A stretch of 64,000 nucleotides of DNA from Paraphysomonas bandaiensis (lineage: Eukaryota; Chrysophyceae), in the NCBI GenBank assembly GCA_965644295.1, contig CBFFRP010000298.1, positions 62,001-126,000 of the forward strand, read 5' to 3'. A program made the translations under genes and the position numbers. The notes beneath the pieces were generated by a model, which was not told the origin of the DNA, did no database searches, and worked only from the letters and a program-made list of their open reading frames with translations. Below are positions 25,539-38,332 of the stretch, piece after piece. Position 1 is the first letter of the stretch. Every line of letters begins with the position of its first letter.

Positions 25539-27862
25539 CACCCAAGGCCGACAGGAGGAAGGACTGGGAGGACAAAGCAATGACAGGTTATTTCATAGGG
25601 TATCCAGCTGATCGAAAAGGATACAAGGTGCTAGTGGGGGACACCGTAGTACACTCTGTACATGTATTATTTGATGAATCGGTACCTGAGAGGTCTCAGG
25701 ATTATTATAGAGAGCTGGAGGAGGCTCAAGTGGCTATAGATCCCGAGGCTCGTCAACCGGGTGAGTTTGAGTATCTTATCGGAAAGCACCATGAGGATGG
25801 TGGTCTGCTATACAAGACTAACAGAGTGGTGATAAGGAAGGGACTTATTGTGGGATACCGGTCGTTGGTTACTGGTAACCAGGTTCAAGTGGAGGATAAA
25901 ACTCCTATTCATATTGCTGACATCAAGAAGATGACAGAGGATCTTGCGCAGAGGGTGGTTAGGGCCAGAGTTACTGACAACCGTGACGGCGGTATCAGCG
26001 GAGTGGTGCCACAGCAGTCGGAAAGTGGGCAGGTGCAGCCCCAGGCTGACTCAGCATTACCTTCGGGGGAAGGGACCCCTGCCGAGAATCATCCGCACGG
26101 CAAACGCGCAAGAACTCCAAGGACGGTAACGAATGTGTCGGTGTTAGGACAAATCCATCATTTGAGTGATGAGAGTGATGTGAGTGACCTTTTACAGGAG
26201 GCAGACTCAGTGTGGATGTCAGCGGAAGAGTCGACAGTGCCTCAGACACATCGTGAGTCCTTGGAGAGTGCCGAGCACAGGGAGTGGAGACGAGCTCGCC
26301 GTGTAGAGCGAGAGGGTTTGGCGAAGCGAGATACCATGGAGGTGACTCGTATACCGGACGGAGTCGTCCCACTGCACTCCAAGTACGTCTATGGAAAGAA
26401 GTACGATAAGGAGGGAGAGGTCCGCCGATATAAGGCTCGTCTTGTAGCAATCGGTTGTGGACAGCAGTCGAGTGGTTGGGCGAACCATTTCGCACCCGTT
26501 GTTAAGGGGGTAACAGTGCGACTGTTAATCGCCATAGCTTTCGTGATGAACATGGTAATTCATCAACTGGATGTGTCTAACGCATTTCTATATGCAGATA
26601 TAGAGGGGGATGTATATATGAAGGCAACTCCGGACTTTCAGCTGCCTGAGGGGTACTGCTTTAAGTTGAAGAAGTCGTTATACGGGCTTCGGAGTTCCCC
26701 GCGGTCGTGGTGGAAAACATTGGATAAATTCATACGATCTATGCATTTTAAACCATGTGTATTAGACCCGTGTTTGTATTATCAGTATAAGGGCGATGAA
26801 TTGATATTATTAACGATATATGTGGATGATATCCTAGTGTTAGGTCGTGATGTCAACATAGTGAAGGATATTAAAGCTCAACTGTGTGCCCGGTTTGATA
26901 TGAAGGATATGGGCGAGATGGAACATTTTCTGAATGTTCGAGTCACAAGAACGCCAGAGTATATTCGTCTTGACCAATCAGTATATGCGGCTAAGATCTT
27001 AGAAAAGTTTGAAAAGTATCTTGGGTCACCGCGAAAGGTACGGAAGAGTCCTCTACCGGCGGAAGCAATGGATTTAGTGGCAAAAGGGGCGCGGCATGAG
27101 CATACCGAGGAGGAACAGCTTATAGTAGATAACTTCCCATATCGGCCGCTGATAGGTGCATTACTATATCTATCGATGAACACGAGGCCGGATATTGCCT
27201 ATGCAGTGGGAGTACTGTCTCGGTTCAGTAATAAGGTGAATATTGAAGTATGCAAGCTATTAACACATGTATGGCAATATATTCGTGGTTCTATTGACAA
27301 AGGGATTCAATATGGGAGTAGACGGTTCGACTTCCATATGTTTACTGACGCGGATTGGGCGGGAGATCAGCTCTCCAGGAAGTCCACGTCGGGGTACGTT
27401 GGGTTTGCAGCGGGAGGGCCTATAGTCTGGCAGTCCAAACTGCAGACGACAGTGGCAACGTCAAGCATGCAGTCTGAGTATCAGTGTATTTACTCGGGTC
27501 TCCAAGAAGTGCTATGGGTTCGGGGGGTGACGGGTGAGATTAAGTTGAGGCTCATCAAACCCACACCATTCTTCATCGACAGTCAGAGTGCCCAGGATTT
27601 GGCCGAAAACCCAGTGTTTCACAAGAAGTCGAAGCACATTGAGATTAAGTATCACATGGTGAGAGAGCACGTGGATCCCAATCAGTTCAATACGATTAAG
27701 TTAGTGCATGTGCATACATCGCAACAAGCAGCAGATATTTATACAAAGTCATTGGTTGGTTTATCATATATGGAGCAGAGAAAGAGAAATCTTGGAGAGA
27801 AAGTTAAGAGTTCCACTGAAGTGATTAATGAGGGACCAAGGGATAAAAGAAGGCGCAAGTAG
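25469..27862 (+). CDS. copia ORF2: integrase C-terminus, reverse transcriptase, RNase H
   Basis: Open from just after a TGA at 25466 to the TAG at 27860, in the -1 frame relative to ORF1. The annotated start is the beginning of the open frame (GTG), not a proven initiator. Contents in order: integrase end (LRKWGCKAYV, TGYFIGY); a Ser/Pro-rich spacer; RT with HQLDVSNAFLYADIEGDVYM, KSLYGLRSSPRSWW and the catalytic YVDDILVLG; RNase H with FTDADWAGD, SEYQCIYSGL and FIDSQSA. The overlap window with ORF1 is about 67 nt (25469-25535). No canonical X XXY YYZ slippery heptamer is visible in it, and the join falls inside integrase rather than between Gag and Pol. A one-base loss near the G5 run at about 25479, natural or from assembly, fits best. 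Confidence 0.92.
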   Translation: MCPRGSVPSLSWLRKWGCKAYVLTPKADRRKDWEDKAMTGYFIGYPADRKGYKVLVGDTVVHSVHVLFDESVPERSQDYYRELEEAQVAIDPEARQPGEFEYLIGKHHEDGGLLYKTNRVVIRKGLIVGYRSLVTGNQVQVEDKTPIHIADIKKMTEDLAQRVVRARVTDNRDGGISGVVPQQSESGQVQPQADSALPSGEGTPAENHPHGKRARTPRTVTNVSVLGQIHHLSDESDVSDLLQEADSVWMSAEESTVPQTHRESLESAEHREWRRARRVEREGLAKRDTMEVTRIPDGVVPLHSKYVYGKKYDKEGEVRRYKARLVAIGCGQQSSGWANHFAPVVKGVTVRLLIAIAFVMNMVIHQLDVSNAFLYADIEGDVYMKATPDFQLPEGYCFKLKKSLYGLRSSPRSWWKTLDKFIRSMHFKPCVLDPCLYYQYKGDELILLTIYVDDILVLGRDVNIVKDIKAQLCARFDMKDMGEMEHFLNVRVTRTPEYIRLDQSVYAAKILEKFEKYLGSPRKVRKSPLPAEAMDLVAKGARHEHTEEEQLIVDNFPYRPLIGALLYLSMNTRPDIAYAVGVLSRFSNKVNIEVCKLLTHVWQYIRGSIDKGIQYGSRRFDFHMFTDADWAGDQLSRKSTSGYVGFAAGGPIVWQSKLQTTVATSSMQSEYQCIYSGLQEVLWVRGVTGEIKLRLIKPTPFFIDSQSAQDLAENPVFHKKSKHIEIKYHMVREHVDPNQFNTIKLVHVHTSQQAADIYTKSLVGLSYMEQRKRNLGEKVKSSTEVINEGPRDKRRRK

Positions 27863-27978
27863 GTACTGAGTTTTTTAGACAGAGGTTTAGACTTAGAGAT
27901 GAGTCTATTTTACTGTCAAGAATTTTTTTTATCTCAGGCATTCAATAGCTGGGAGGCGTCATAGTACAACACTCAATT

Positions 27979-27987
27979 GAGGGGGAG
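27979..27987 (+). other. Polypurine tract of copia element
   Basis: GAGGGGGAG directly abuts the 3' LTR start at 27988, the expected place for priming plus-strand synthesis. Confidence 0.85.
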
Positions 27988-28280
27988 TGTTGAGATCTGA
28001 AGATTCTATATACTTGCAATTGAGTGCAGTATTATGTGAGATGCAAGGATCGAAAGATATATATGTAATTAGTACATTATATTATGTAGTATGAAACTGA
28101 AGTAGAAGTGGATGACTATACAGGATACGATCACTGAGTGTGTGGTTTGTACACTATAGTAGTAAATGAATGGTGTTGAACACATCGAACACAACTTAGG
28201 TTCTTTATCATGTAATGTTTATAATTTCATCTTATCAGTTGAGAATAGAAAACCTTAGCAAATAATGTCAACTTCTGTTA
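27988..28280 (+). repeat. 3' LTR of copia element
   Basis: 293 bp, apparently identical to the 5' LTR (22988-23280), followed by the target duplication CTAAT. Confidence 0.96.
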
Positions 28281-28417
28281 CTAATGGTACCAACTTGAGT
28301 GGTTAACATAGTACCTCCTTTCTGTGTTTAATGACTAGCAGTATGTTGACTCATATCATAATGCATACATAAATTATTTTAATGTCACCCACATATTCTC
28401 AACAAGTGGTGTCTAAA

Positions 28418-29650
28418 CGAATATAAAAAATACCTATAAAGACAACGTGTTACTAATTGCCGTTGGGCTCATGTTGATGGTAAAATCTGTTGGAATGCGC
28501 TGTAGCTTGTAATCCACGTCCCAGAACTACAAGATTAGTTTTAAATTTCTCAATTTCTCCAGGCTCCGTTCCTTTCACCTTTATGAGCGAACTTGACTCT
28601 CCGTGACATTTTCACAACCCTCAGCACTCCACGCTGCCGTAGGTAAATAACCCGTGTCTAGTGAGACGTAAGAATTTAGAACATTATATCGAACACTGGG
28701 TTTCTAACCAGGTTCGTCAAAGATATATCTGTGTTTCACATGCTCATTTAATCATTCTATATACGAGCTGTTGGAAGAGTAAAGTTTCGTATGCTCATAA
28801 GTCTGGAAACCTATGCAGGTCTTAAGAAGCTTGCTGTGTATCTACACGATGCACGACAGCGGTACTGTACTGTGATATTCTATAGAAGTGAAAGGCATAA
28901 GAAAATTATTGTGGCATTCCTTCTCAAGCACCATCGTACATGTCGTTTATGATATAATTAATTTTGAAACAATGTTTTTCCGCATATAAAATTATGAAAT
29001 TTAGGCACCGTTAAGACAAGTGGAACTTATGTTCAATACTTACAGAATTAACACGCAGTTTGAATGCATCAGTATAATTATGATTGAACGCCTACTGGTA
29101 ATGGACCGGTCTTGATTGTACCCATACTTCGTTCCATCCCTTGACTCGGCCTCAATAAGGACGTATTAAGCTGAATCTTGAAGGCATCCTTTTATGCATG
29201 GTCGAAATATGAGTCAATAGAAGTTTTAGTAGCATCTCTGTTAGTGTAAATTGTGTACAGGCATGGCTGTTGTCTTTGGAAAAACAATACAATATATCGT
29301 ATTGAGAAATCATCCTACTACTGTATCTATATATTGTAACTCGTCTTCTTCTATACCTGCTATATGTCTGCTAACACCATTAATATGATGATAACGAATT
29401 GCAAAGAAGCTGTTCAGCTAAAAGATAACAAAGTCGGACTCGCACGTTTCGTGGTGTACTGGGGGATAAATATCAGAGAGATTTTCTCTCGGAATCTAAC
29501 GTGACCCACTCACAGCCAAATATACTACTTCTTGCTTACACGCCAACAGCGAGTAATAAAACATTCAATACACATCTATGCCTGATAATATAATTTTAAG
29601 GCATGTTGTTTTTTCTAAGAAAGATAAATATGACTTATTATTCATACTGT
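28418..29650. other. Gene-free AT-rich stretch
   Basis: No ORF or exon chain supported on either strand. It follows the tandem repeat and precedes a copia relic, so some of it may be unrecognisable transposon decay; I could not demonstrate that. Confidence 0.4.
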
Positions 29651-29652
29651 GT

Positions 29653-30060
29653 GGACCCACCCCATTTTTTCTACACAGCCAATGTGCCCGTGACTTAGCG
29701 CTGAAACCATTATTCCATACACGTTTGAAACATATCGAGATCAAGTATCATTGAGTACGTTAGCATGTAAGGTATGGATCATGCCCAAGAATCAAAATTA
29801 TTTAGGACTCGAGGAAGGACCAGTGAGACCCGCTGGTAACTCACGCACAGTAGTTGCAAACAAATGCAAGGAGAATCGCGATAATGAGACTTGTATTGCT
29901 TAATTTTCGATGCAGTCCAAACTGTGGCGAAGCATTATTGGAGATCATTGATCAATACTGCAGGGAGAAGGACATGCTTCCTACTCATCGCCGCAATAAA
30001 GGCTTCGGCTTAAAACCTTTAGTCTGTCTCGCTAATAATAAGGCATTCACTACTATATAA
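29653..30060 (+). pseudogene. Decayed copia relic: RNase H end fused to Gag fragment
   Basis: 29653-29751 reads GPTPFFLHSQCARDLALKPL, then FHTRLKHIEIKYH. This closely parallels the RNase H end of the intact element (PTPFFIDSQSAQDLAENPVF, KHIEIKYH), and similarity carries on through in-frame stops (YH*VR*HV against YHMVREHV). About 30 bp later, at roughly 29785, Gag-like sequence begins: NYLGLEEGPVRPAG against NHLGLEDPPAGG, with ENRDNETC against ERNDTC. After a stop and a frame change, ALLEIIDQYCREKDMLP matches VLEVANQYLEGKAILP. Stops and shifts show it is dead. RNase H preceding Gag with no LTR between them implies a deletion or rearranged tandem copies. Divergence from the intact element shows an older, related family member. 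Confidence 0.8.
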
Positions 30061-30423
30061 TATATAAAACAACACTACTACACTTAATATAACTAACATT
30101 TACATAATAATATACTAACACTTTAAATATTAAGCGCCTCAAGTAAGTCGCCGCTACTTTGTAATCACGCTGTCCATCATTAAATTTAATGCGTTCATAT
30201 CACAAAGATGTTAAGTTACCCTAAGTCCGGGTAAAATGGCAAAAACCGGAGGGTAAATTTACCCTAACGTTACCCTTCCATTATTTACTTTTTCTTAATA
30301 AAACGCTATTTTCGGGGAGGCTAAATTTTTATATAGCCAGTGTACAATAAAAACCATACTACCCTTTTCACCCTCGCTTAAGTATAAGAAATACCCATAT
30401 TAAGAAATACTCTGATCTTTCTC

Positions 30424-30773
30424 TATGCTGAAAGACCGTGACTGCAGCGACGTTTTAAGTAATTTAAAGTACTTCCCAAACCAAGAATACACTGTCCAGT
30501 TCATCAAACCGGTAAAACTGCCATCTAAACCAAGCAAAGGGCGAGGAAAGAATGAATTGAATTACGTTAAAAAATAGAAGTGAATCAATACTAAGTAGTA
30601 ACACACTAAAAGTAACACACACTAATAATATTGTATTAAATATAACTGTTTTTCAGGTCAACGGATACATTTACCTTAATATTGTGGGATCACAAGGAGG
30701 GCGATATACACTGCGTATCAACGGCATCGTAGCCTCAAATAGTAGGATATCAGAATTAAGCACAAATTAGTTT
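30424..30773 (+). CDS. Doubtful two-exon small gene
   Basis: 30424 opens MLKDRDCSDVLSNLKYFPNQ and runs to ...KNELNY. A possible donor (gttaaa, about 30567) pairs with a pyrimidine-rich acceptor (tttttcag, ending about 30656) to continue in phase as VNGYIYLNIVGSQGGRYTLR and on to a TAG near 30771. Product about 88 aa, no recognised domain. Support is only splice signals and open frame. It may be chance or another transposon remnant. Confidence 0.25.
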
Positions 30774-31238
30774 AAAAAAATTCTATATTAGTTCTGACTC
30801 TTACACGCCTATTGCTAATAATTAGACAATCACTACAAGTTAGTAACATAAGCAATGTGGTGTGCTGGGGCGTTGGTCGTTGATCTAAGGGATAGTATAC
30901 TAGCTTACTTTCTACTGAAATCTATTTCATTAGCACAAAGTAACCTCAAAGGAAGAGTTCGACCAGGAGACACTCCTTCAATAGGAATTCGCCTCAAGCG
31001 TTAATGTCTGCTTTAGCCATCATGAGAGCAGAAAACAATAACGGAAGAGAAGATGGTAACAATAGACTGCACTGCATAGTGCTTGAAGTCGACATGAGCA
31101 GCACGACATCACACAGAAGCTACTGCTCGCTCTCGGGTACAGATGTAACGGTTTCAGCCGTAACGTATGCACCTCTGAAGCGTGGCTGTAACTTGTTGGG
31201 CATATGCTGAGAGGATTGAGGGTTGTGCCGGTGTCCTC
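30774..31238. other. Intergenic, nothing supported
   Basis: Upstream region of the Sds3-like gene. A 68-codon open frame at 31004-31210 has no supporting features and is not called. Confidence 0.4.
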
Positions 31239-33520
31239 ATGACGGCCACGACTCTCCTAACCGCAGCAGAAGATACCTACAAGAGTACACGCGTAGACGT
31301 GTATGTATGTATGTATGTATGTATGTATGTATGTATGTATGTATGTATGTATGTATGTATGTATGTATGTATGTATGTATGTATGTATGTATGTATGTAT
31401 GTATGTATGTATGTATGTATGTATGTATGTATGTATGTATGTATGTATGTATGTATGTATGTATGTATGTATGTATGTATGTATGTATGTATGTATGTAT
31501 GTATGTATGTATGTATGTATGTATGTATGTATGTATGTATGTATGTATGTATGTATGTATGTATGTATGTATGTATGTATGTATGTATGTATGTATATAT
31601 AACACTGTATCGTGATATCTTCTATGGGGGATGTCATATATATACAATAAGTGTTCGGTCTTCATTGTAATAGTGATTTCGTAGCTATCATCTGCTAACC
31701 ACGTATATACCTCTCAATGGCAGGTGCATATACCTCCTCCTCCATCTCTGTTCTCTACTAATCATGCATCAGGGTCTCGTAAACGGCATCGCAGTGGCAA
31801 TACTGCTCCCTCCTCCTCATCAACTGCCACCTCATCCAACAACAATAATAAATCTGGTTCAAAAGACACTACCAAAGAGACATCTGTCAGTGTCAAAGAA
31901 GAGCCGTTGCAACAGTCTCCCTCTCAGTCCTCAACTAAGCCTGTAACTCAACTCACTTCACAAGAGGTGTCCCTTCAAGATATCGGTATCAACTATTCGT
32001 CTTAGTTCAAGTGATTCATATCTATATATTTGCTATGACAGAGTCGCATCCGGATTACATTAAGCGCAAAAAAGTTATTTTGAATACTAAAATGAGAAAA
32101 TCTCAAGAAGCTGATCGTAACCGGCAGTTACAGATCGATAACATCAATCAGCTCTATTCGTTTGAGTTGGAAGATTTGGAGGCTAAATATAAGGTACGTA
32201 TATGCATAGTATAAAGAGACTAGATGCACGTGTATATGTGTGTGATATAGAGGGACTGTTGTGTATATGTATATGTGTGGATTAATTATATAGGGACTGG
32301 ATAGATGTGTATATATATGTGTATAGAGAATATATACATTTCTTGTTGTATGTTTATGTATTTATTGTGTTTTATATTCAGGTCGAATGCGAACAATTGA
32401 AACAAAGTGTATACGATCGATTGATGGAACAGCAACGACTGGCAGATCAATCGTTGCCATCGTCTTCGAACAGTCGAATGAACACTAGACAGACAGCTAA
32501 CGTTGAGAACACAGATGATTTGTCTCAAGAGGCAGCCAGATCGTCAGTGAATAATGCATTCAGTCACAATGGTAATGCTGCGAAAGCGACCACCACCTCG
32601 CGAGCCAGTTCTCTCAAGAAAAGTAATGGGAATGTGTTTGGGAGCTCCATTGATAAAGTACTTCCAGAAGAGTCAGTAAGGGAAGATTTTGTGTCCATTG
32701 TAAGAGATTTAGAAGACAGAGCTGTCAACTATACAAAGCAGCAGGTATGGTATAGTCTCTGATGGAACTTCTATGTGTGACGCTGGAATAATCGACTCAT
32801 ATGTACTATTATATACTGAAAAAGCTGTTGCAACATAGTACAACATGCTATGCCAATTGCAGCTGTGAGCACAATTTGTATGTTGTCTTTTCTAACTACA
32901 CACACAGAGAGCCAAGCTGCCCCCTCTTGATGTCGAAATTACCGACAACTCTCTTGTAATTCGATCACGTCCCCGCAGGGGCTCTATCGACACCACCAAT
33001 AATTCTACACCATCAAATTCGACCCCAAAGGAGGATATATACAGGGTGGGGTGTATGGTGACTATCCACAGTACTGATTCGGATGAGCAGCTTAATGGAA
33101 AGATTATGGTAATTGGTGAAGATGACGTAATCGTACGTTTGCACACTGGACCGAGACTACGAATTCCACTTGCCCAATTACGAGATCGCAGGTAAATGTG
33201 ACGTATTAGATATACTCTTCTGCTTATGATACTTTTTTTTGTCATTTTTGATGTGGTGTAGAAGAGTGTAGTGTGTTGTACATATGCATTGCCTTAGGAT
33301 TGTATAGTCGATTTTATACAATGGTGTTTGCATCGATTTACAGGATAGTGTTATAGCTGATACAGTTTGCCTCTGTATGTGATGTAGTAGGTTGTGTATG
33401 GTACATATCATCTTGCTGTTCTCTATTTGAGGAAGTCATGTGTAATGTATTTGCAGGGTCAGCATTCTCAGAGATGCAGAAATATACCGGGACCTTGCTA
33501 TTATTTTGGCTGCTCGATGA
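31239..33520 (+). CDS. Sds3/BRMS1-family Sin3-HDAC complex subunit
   Basis: Six exons in consistent phase: 31239-31298, 31724-31985, 32042-32193, 32382-32744, 32908-33191, 33457-33520 (1185 nt, 394 aa). Exon 1 (MTATTLLTAAEDTYKSTRVD) is the least certain; exon 2 has no in-frame ATG of its own, so an upstream exon is required. Residues about 20-105 are Ser/Thr/Asn-rich with a basic patch (SRKRHR). A charged helical region follows (HPDYIKRKKVILNTK ... SFELEDLEAKYK ... LMEQQRLADQ), resembling the Sds3 coiled coil. The C-terminus, VGCMVTIHSTDSDEQLNGKI and VIVRLHTGPRLRIPLAQL, matches the small beta-rich C-terminal domain of SUDS3/Sds3. The known family role is to hold Sin3 and class I histone deacetylase together in transcriptional repression. 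Nuclear location is inferred. Confidence 0.78.
31301..31595 (+). repeat. (GTAT)n microsatellite, about 73 copies, in Sds3-like intron 1
   Basis: Uninterrupted gtat units. The proposed donor gtgtatgtat at 31299 merges directly into the array, so the repeat supplies many alternative GTATGT donor-like sequences. Long six-frame reading frames across it are artefacts of the 4-bp repeat. Confidence 0.97.
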
Positions 33521-34930
33521 AACCCATTGTGCGGATGGTGCGCTGTACATACACTGCCTATATGCAATATATCGACCTCGTGCGAAATGTCATAGAATTA
33601 TATAAATGCATGTTTCAGTGGTATTGAAGTAGTTTCGTGTAGAAGAATCGGTCAGTTTGTGGTTGGAACTGTAAGTTGTAGTGTTGTCGTTGGAATGTAA
33701 GTTGAGACTTTGTTTGCATTTCAGTATAATAAATAGAAGAATAAGAAATCTTGTTAATTTAGCTCATATTTGGACCTTTTCTAAAGTTATAAACTATTAC
33801 TGAGCATTACATTATGTTCACAAGCTTTGTAATCGCTGTAACCCAAATACCCATTCGAAATCGTTAATTTCTGATGTACCCAGTGAATATCTTCCAATCC
33901 TGTAATTAATTGATATGATTAATATAAATAGAATCTGCAATCAGAGGACTCAATTATATAACATTGTTGATCTCTCATTGCTATTTCTTGCTACACCATT
34001 GATTTGGTACAGAAATGATTGCTTAGAATAATATATTTGGCAACTTATGCTTCTGCAATAGTCAGCAGAAGATTTAATCTAAGCGCGCATACACCAGTAC
34101 CCCCGTAAACCTCGCCATTTTATTATTGTTGTGATGCAACGGCTAACGTTTTATAATGTTTCTTTAGTTTTAGCACTGAATGCTTGAGAATGTAACTCAT
34201 GCATTTATCTATGCATAGACAATTACTAGACATGCTGTAGAATGACAATGATGGGAAATGGAAAGCATTTCGAGCACTATGAAGGCAAGCTTGAGATATC
34301 CACAGAGTGATGAGATGAGGATGAGAAAGGGACATATATATAGTATGTCCCCTGTGCTAGAGTATGTTTGCAGCTATAGCGCTGAAGCCTCTCAATGAGA
34401 CCATGTGGTCTCAGTATACACAATGAGCATATCCATGATGTGGCTCCCTCTCAGATATGCATGTATAGCCACGACAGATTTATTGACAGCAATCACTTGC
34501 TGTTCTGTTAAGGAGCGAACTGAACTTGAGTCTATATGATGGTGATCGGCATCTTAAATATATTTTTGTTCAGAGATGCCTCTAATATTGAGACAATAAT
34601 TATCTGTATTCCAGCCGTAGTTGCATTGCAGTAATATAGAGGATTTTTGTTTCAATATATTTCCGAAAACTATGATGCTGTCTGCCCATACGTAAGCATA
34701 TACTGCACTGCTATACGTGTACTTCTGTATTGTGTAGGTGTACGTATTACCTGCTGTATTACCCACTGAAGTAGCAGTGTACAGATATATTGTACCGCTG
34801 TACATGTCACACACACCAGTATGGTATGACACACAGAGAGCAGCATTGCTGCACAAGCCACCCACACATACATAGACAGAATAGAGCGAGCAGACCTTCT
34901 AATCTAATCAACAATCAACCCAATCATCCA
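33521..34930. other. Intergenic region
   Basis: AT-rich DNA between the Sds3-like and fatty acid hydroxylase genes. No ORF with a credible start, splice chain or domain, and no RNA gene recognised. Confidence 0.45.
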
Positions 34931-35938
34931 ATGTCACCTTCATCCTCTCTCTCTCTTCCCCCTGTCACCTCATTCACTTTCCTCTCCCTCCTCTCCCTCT
35001 CTCTAATAGGCCCCTATATATTCATATGCGGTATATACGTGTATCACTTTCATATGAGAAAACACGCTATAAAACTCAGAAAAAAAGGAGACGAGCCTCT
35101 TATGAAACACATTAATGACTGGTTCACATCACTCTTCCGTCCAGAGGGGATTACATCTGTTGTTGTCTACATGTTCACATGTCTGTCAGCGTCCCTCTTA
35201 ATGCCCACACAGTGCGGATGGATTGTACCCAAATCCATTCAAACTCTCACTCTCACTATTCATTTTGGAAGTCTTTTCATGCATTTTATAGTGTTTGATT
35301 CAGTCATGTGGTGCATTCATTATCTACAGCATCATTGGCGTTGGCTGTATTATAACACACATGCGATTCATCATACTATAAAGTCTCCTACTATAATAGT
35401 GGCTTTAACGGGTTATGTGCCTGATACATTTCTTCTCATCCTCATTCCATTACATATTACTGTTTCCATTGTTCCGCATGGGAACTTTTTAACAGTATTC
35501 GTGTTTTCTATTGTTAGCTTGTTTCATTTGCATTGTATCCATTCTGAATTCCAGCATGTTTGGGACCCCATATTCAGGAAACTTGGAATTGTTAACAGTT
35601 GGGACCACCACGGTAATGACACAATATATAGACTTATTTTGGATAGGCATTGTTAGTTTTATTTTGATGTCTTGTGATGTTTTCTCCATGTGTATTCGTG
35701 TATATATATGATATTTTTCATATGAAAGATGAAATAGTTGTTGTGAAGTGTCATACTCTACTCGCGATATCTAATTCGTATAATAATTACTGTTTTGTAT
35801 GTTACAGTACATCACCTGCGTCCAAGGAAAAATCTTGCCCATTTCTTTGTGGCTCTAGACATCATTATGGGCACATATCAAGATCCGAGAGAGCTCTCTT
35901 CCTTGCAATTGTCCAACGACAGCAGCAAACTCAAATAG
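34931..35938 (+). CDS. Fatty acid hydroxylase superfamily membrane protein
   Basis: Two exons, 34931-35612 and 35808-35938 (270 aa). The N-terminal hydrophobic stretch after MSPSSSLSLPPV could be a signal anchor; two or three further hydrophobic segments follow. The His clusters of the di-iron family are present in order: HYLQHH, then HAIHHT, then HSEFQH and, across the splice junction, DHHVHHLRPRKN. These ligate the di-iron centre in sterol desaturases, C-4 methyl sterol oxidases and fatty acid 2-hydroxylases. The third cluster is only complete after splicing, which supports the intron. The protein probably acts in the ER membrane; the substrate cannot be told. The open frame extends upstream of the chosen ATG, but that part looks non-coding. 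Confidence 0.85.
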
Positions 35939-36672
35939 CGTGATGCAGACAAGACTGCAGTTGTGTTTAGGATTCGTGTGAGAAGGTGTTCATACCAGAA
36001 TATAGTGTTAGTGATAATAAGACATTGAATTATATATAATTTAGGCATAACTGACGCGTCTTGTAAAATACTTTTTCAAAGCGATGGAAATGCTATATAT
36101 TATAATGGTGTCAGTACAAAATAGTAAATAGGACATGCCCCGTGCAAATAAAGATGTGATTGTCAGAGTATTAAACACATATTTGTTAGCGTTCTATTGG
36201 CCTAGTACAGTGCAATACTTCACGAAGGTTAATACCTATGTATCGTATATCATCATACTCCACTGCACTACGGTTTCAGATTTAACTATTATGCATACCT
36301 ACACAAGCTACTTTTAGACACCCTAGTGACTATATATTGATAAGAGAGTTTACGCTCTTCCTACAATAATCCACTGTGTCGTCCTATTCACTACCTTGCC
36401 AGTCTTCTCAACAAAAGATACAATGTCATACATTCTTTCCAATTAATGGATCTTGCCTTATATGTCATTCTATGTTCCCAATGTACTAACGATTACGCTC
36501 TACCTCGACAACAATGGAATAAAGTTAAAATAGAGTTCACATTACTTAAGCACAATATGTGACCAGTTTGACGTGTGAGAAAAAACGGACAGTTGCAACT
36601 CAAACAATCCAATGAGACACTACAAAATAACCCAAACAGTTATCCATATCACACATCACAGCAGTGCTGCTT
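35939..36672. other. Intergenic region between convergent genes
   Basis: 3' flanks of the hydroxylase (+) and the Tmm-like gene (-). No gene supported. Confidence 0.5.

Positions 36673-38332
<1,660 letters not shown>

Larger units (their letters stand above)
22988..28280 (+). mobile_element. Ty1/copia LTR retrotransposon, 5293 bp, recent insertion
   Basis: Flanked by a 5-bp target duplication CTAAT (22983-22987 and 28281-28285) and bounded by two 293-bp LTRs that look identical along their whole length, offset by exactly 5000 bp. It has a primer binding site directly after the 5' LTR, a polypurine tract directly before the 3' LTR, and Gag, protease, integrase, RT and RNase H in copia (Pseudoviridae-type) order, with integrase before RT. 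The coding region is split into two frames inside integrase, so this copy may be non-autonomous. Identical LTRs indicate very recent integration. Confidence 0.97.
22619..28417 (+). repeat. 249-bp tandem duplication, second copy split by copia element
   Basis: Copy 1 is 22619-22867. Copy 2 starts at 22868, is interrupted at 22987, and resumes after the retrotransposon to about 28417. Both copies begin atcaactacagctctcatat and contain tcttctaatggtaccaactt. The offset is exactly 249 bp (caactacagc at 22621 and 22870; ctaat at 22734 and 22983). Differences are few: gcgtgataat versus gcgtggtaat, ttaacagtacc versus ttaacatagtacc, and caccaacat versus cacccacat. It lies just 3' of the RalGAP stop codon. 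No coding potential is evident. Confidence 0.93.

Noticed and set aside
25995-26495. 166-codon minus-strand open frame
   Set aside because: Antisense shadow of the copia pol frame.
31182-31670. Long open frames on both strands (Tyr-Val-Cys-Met and Ile-His-Thr-Tyr repeats)
   Set aside because: Products of the pure GTAT microsatellite, open in all frames because 4-bp units avoid stops.
34790-34930. Upstream extension of the fatty acid hydroxylase frame
   Set aside because: Low-complexity His/Asn sequence; the ATG at 34931 leads straight into a hydrophobic segment typical of the family.
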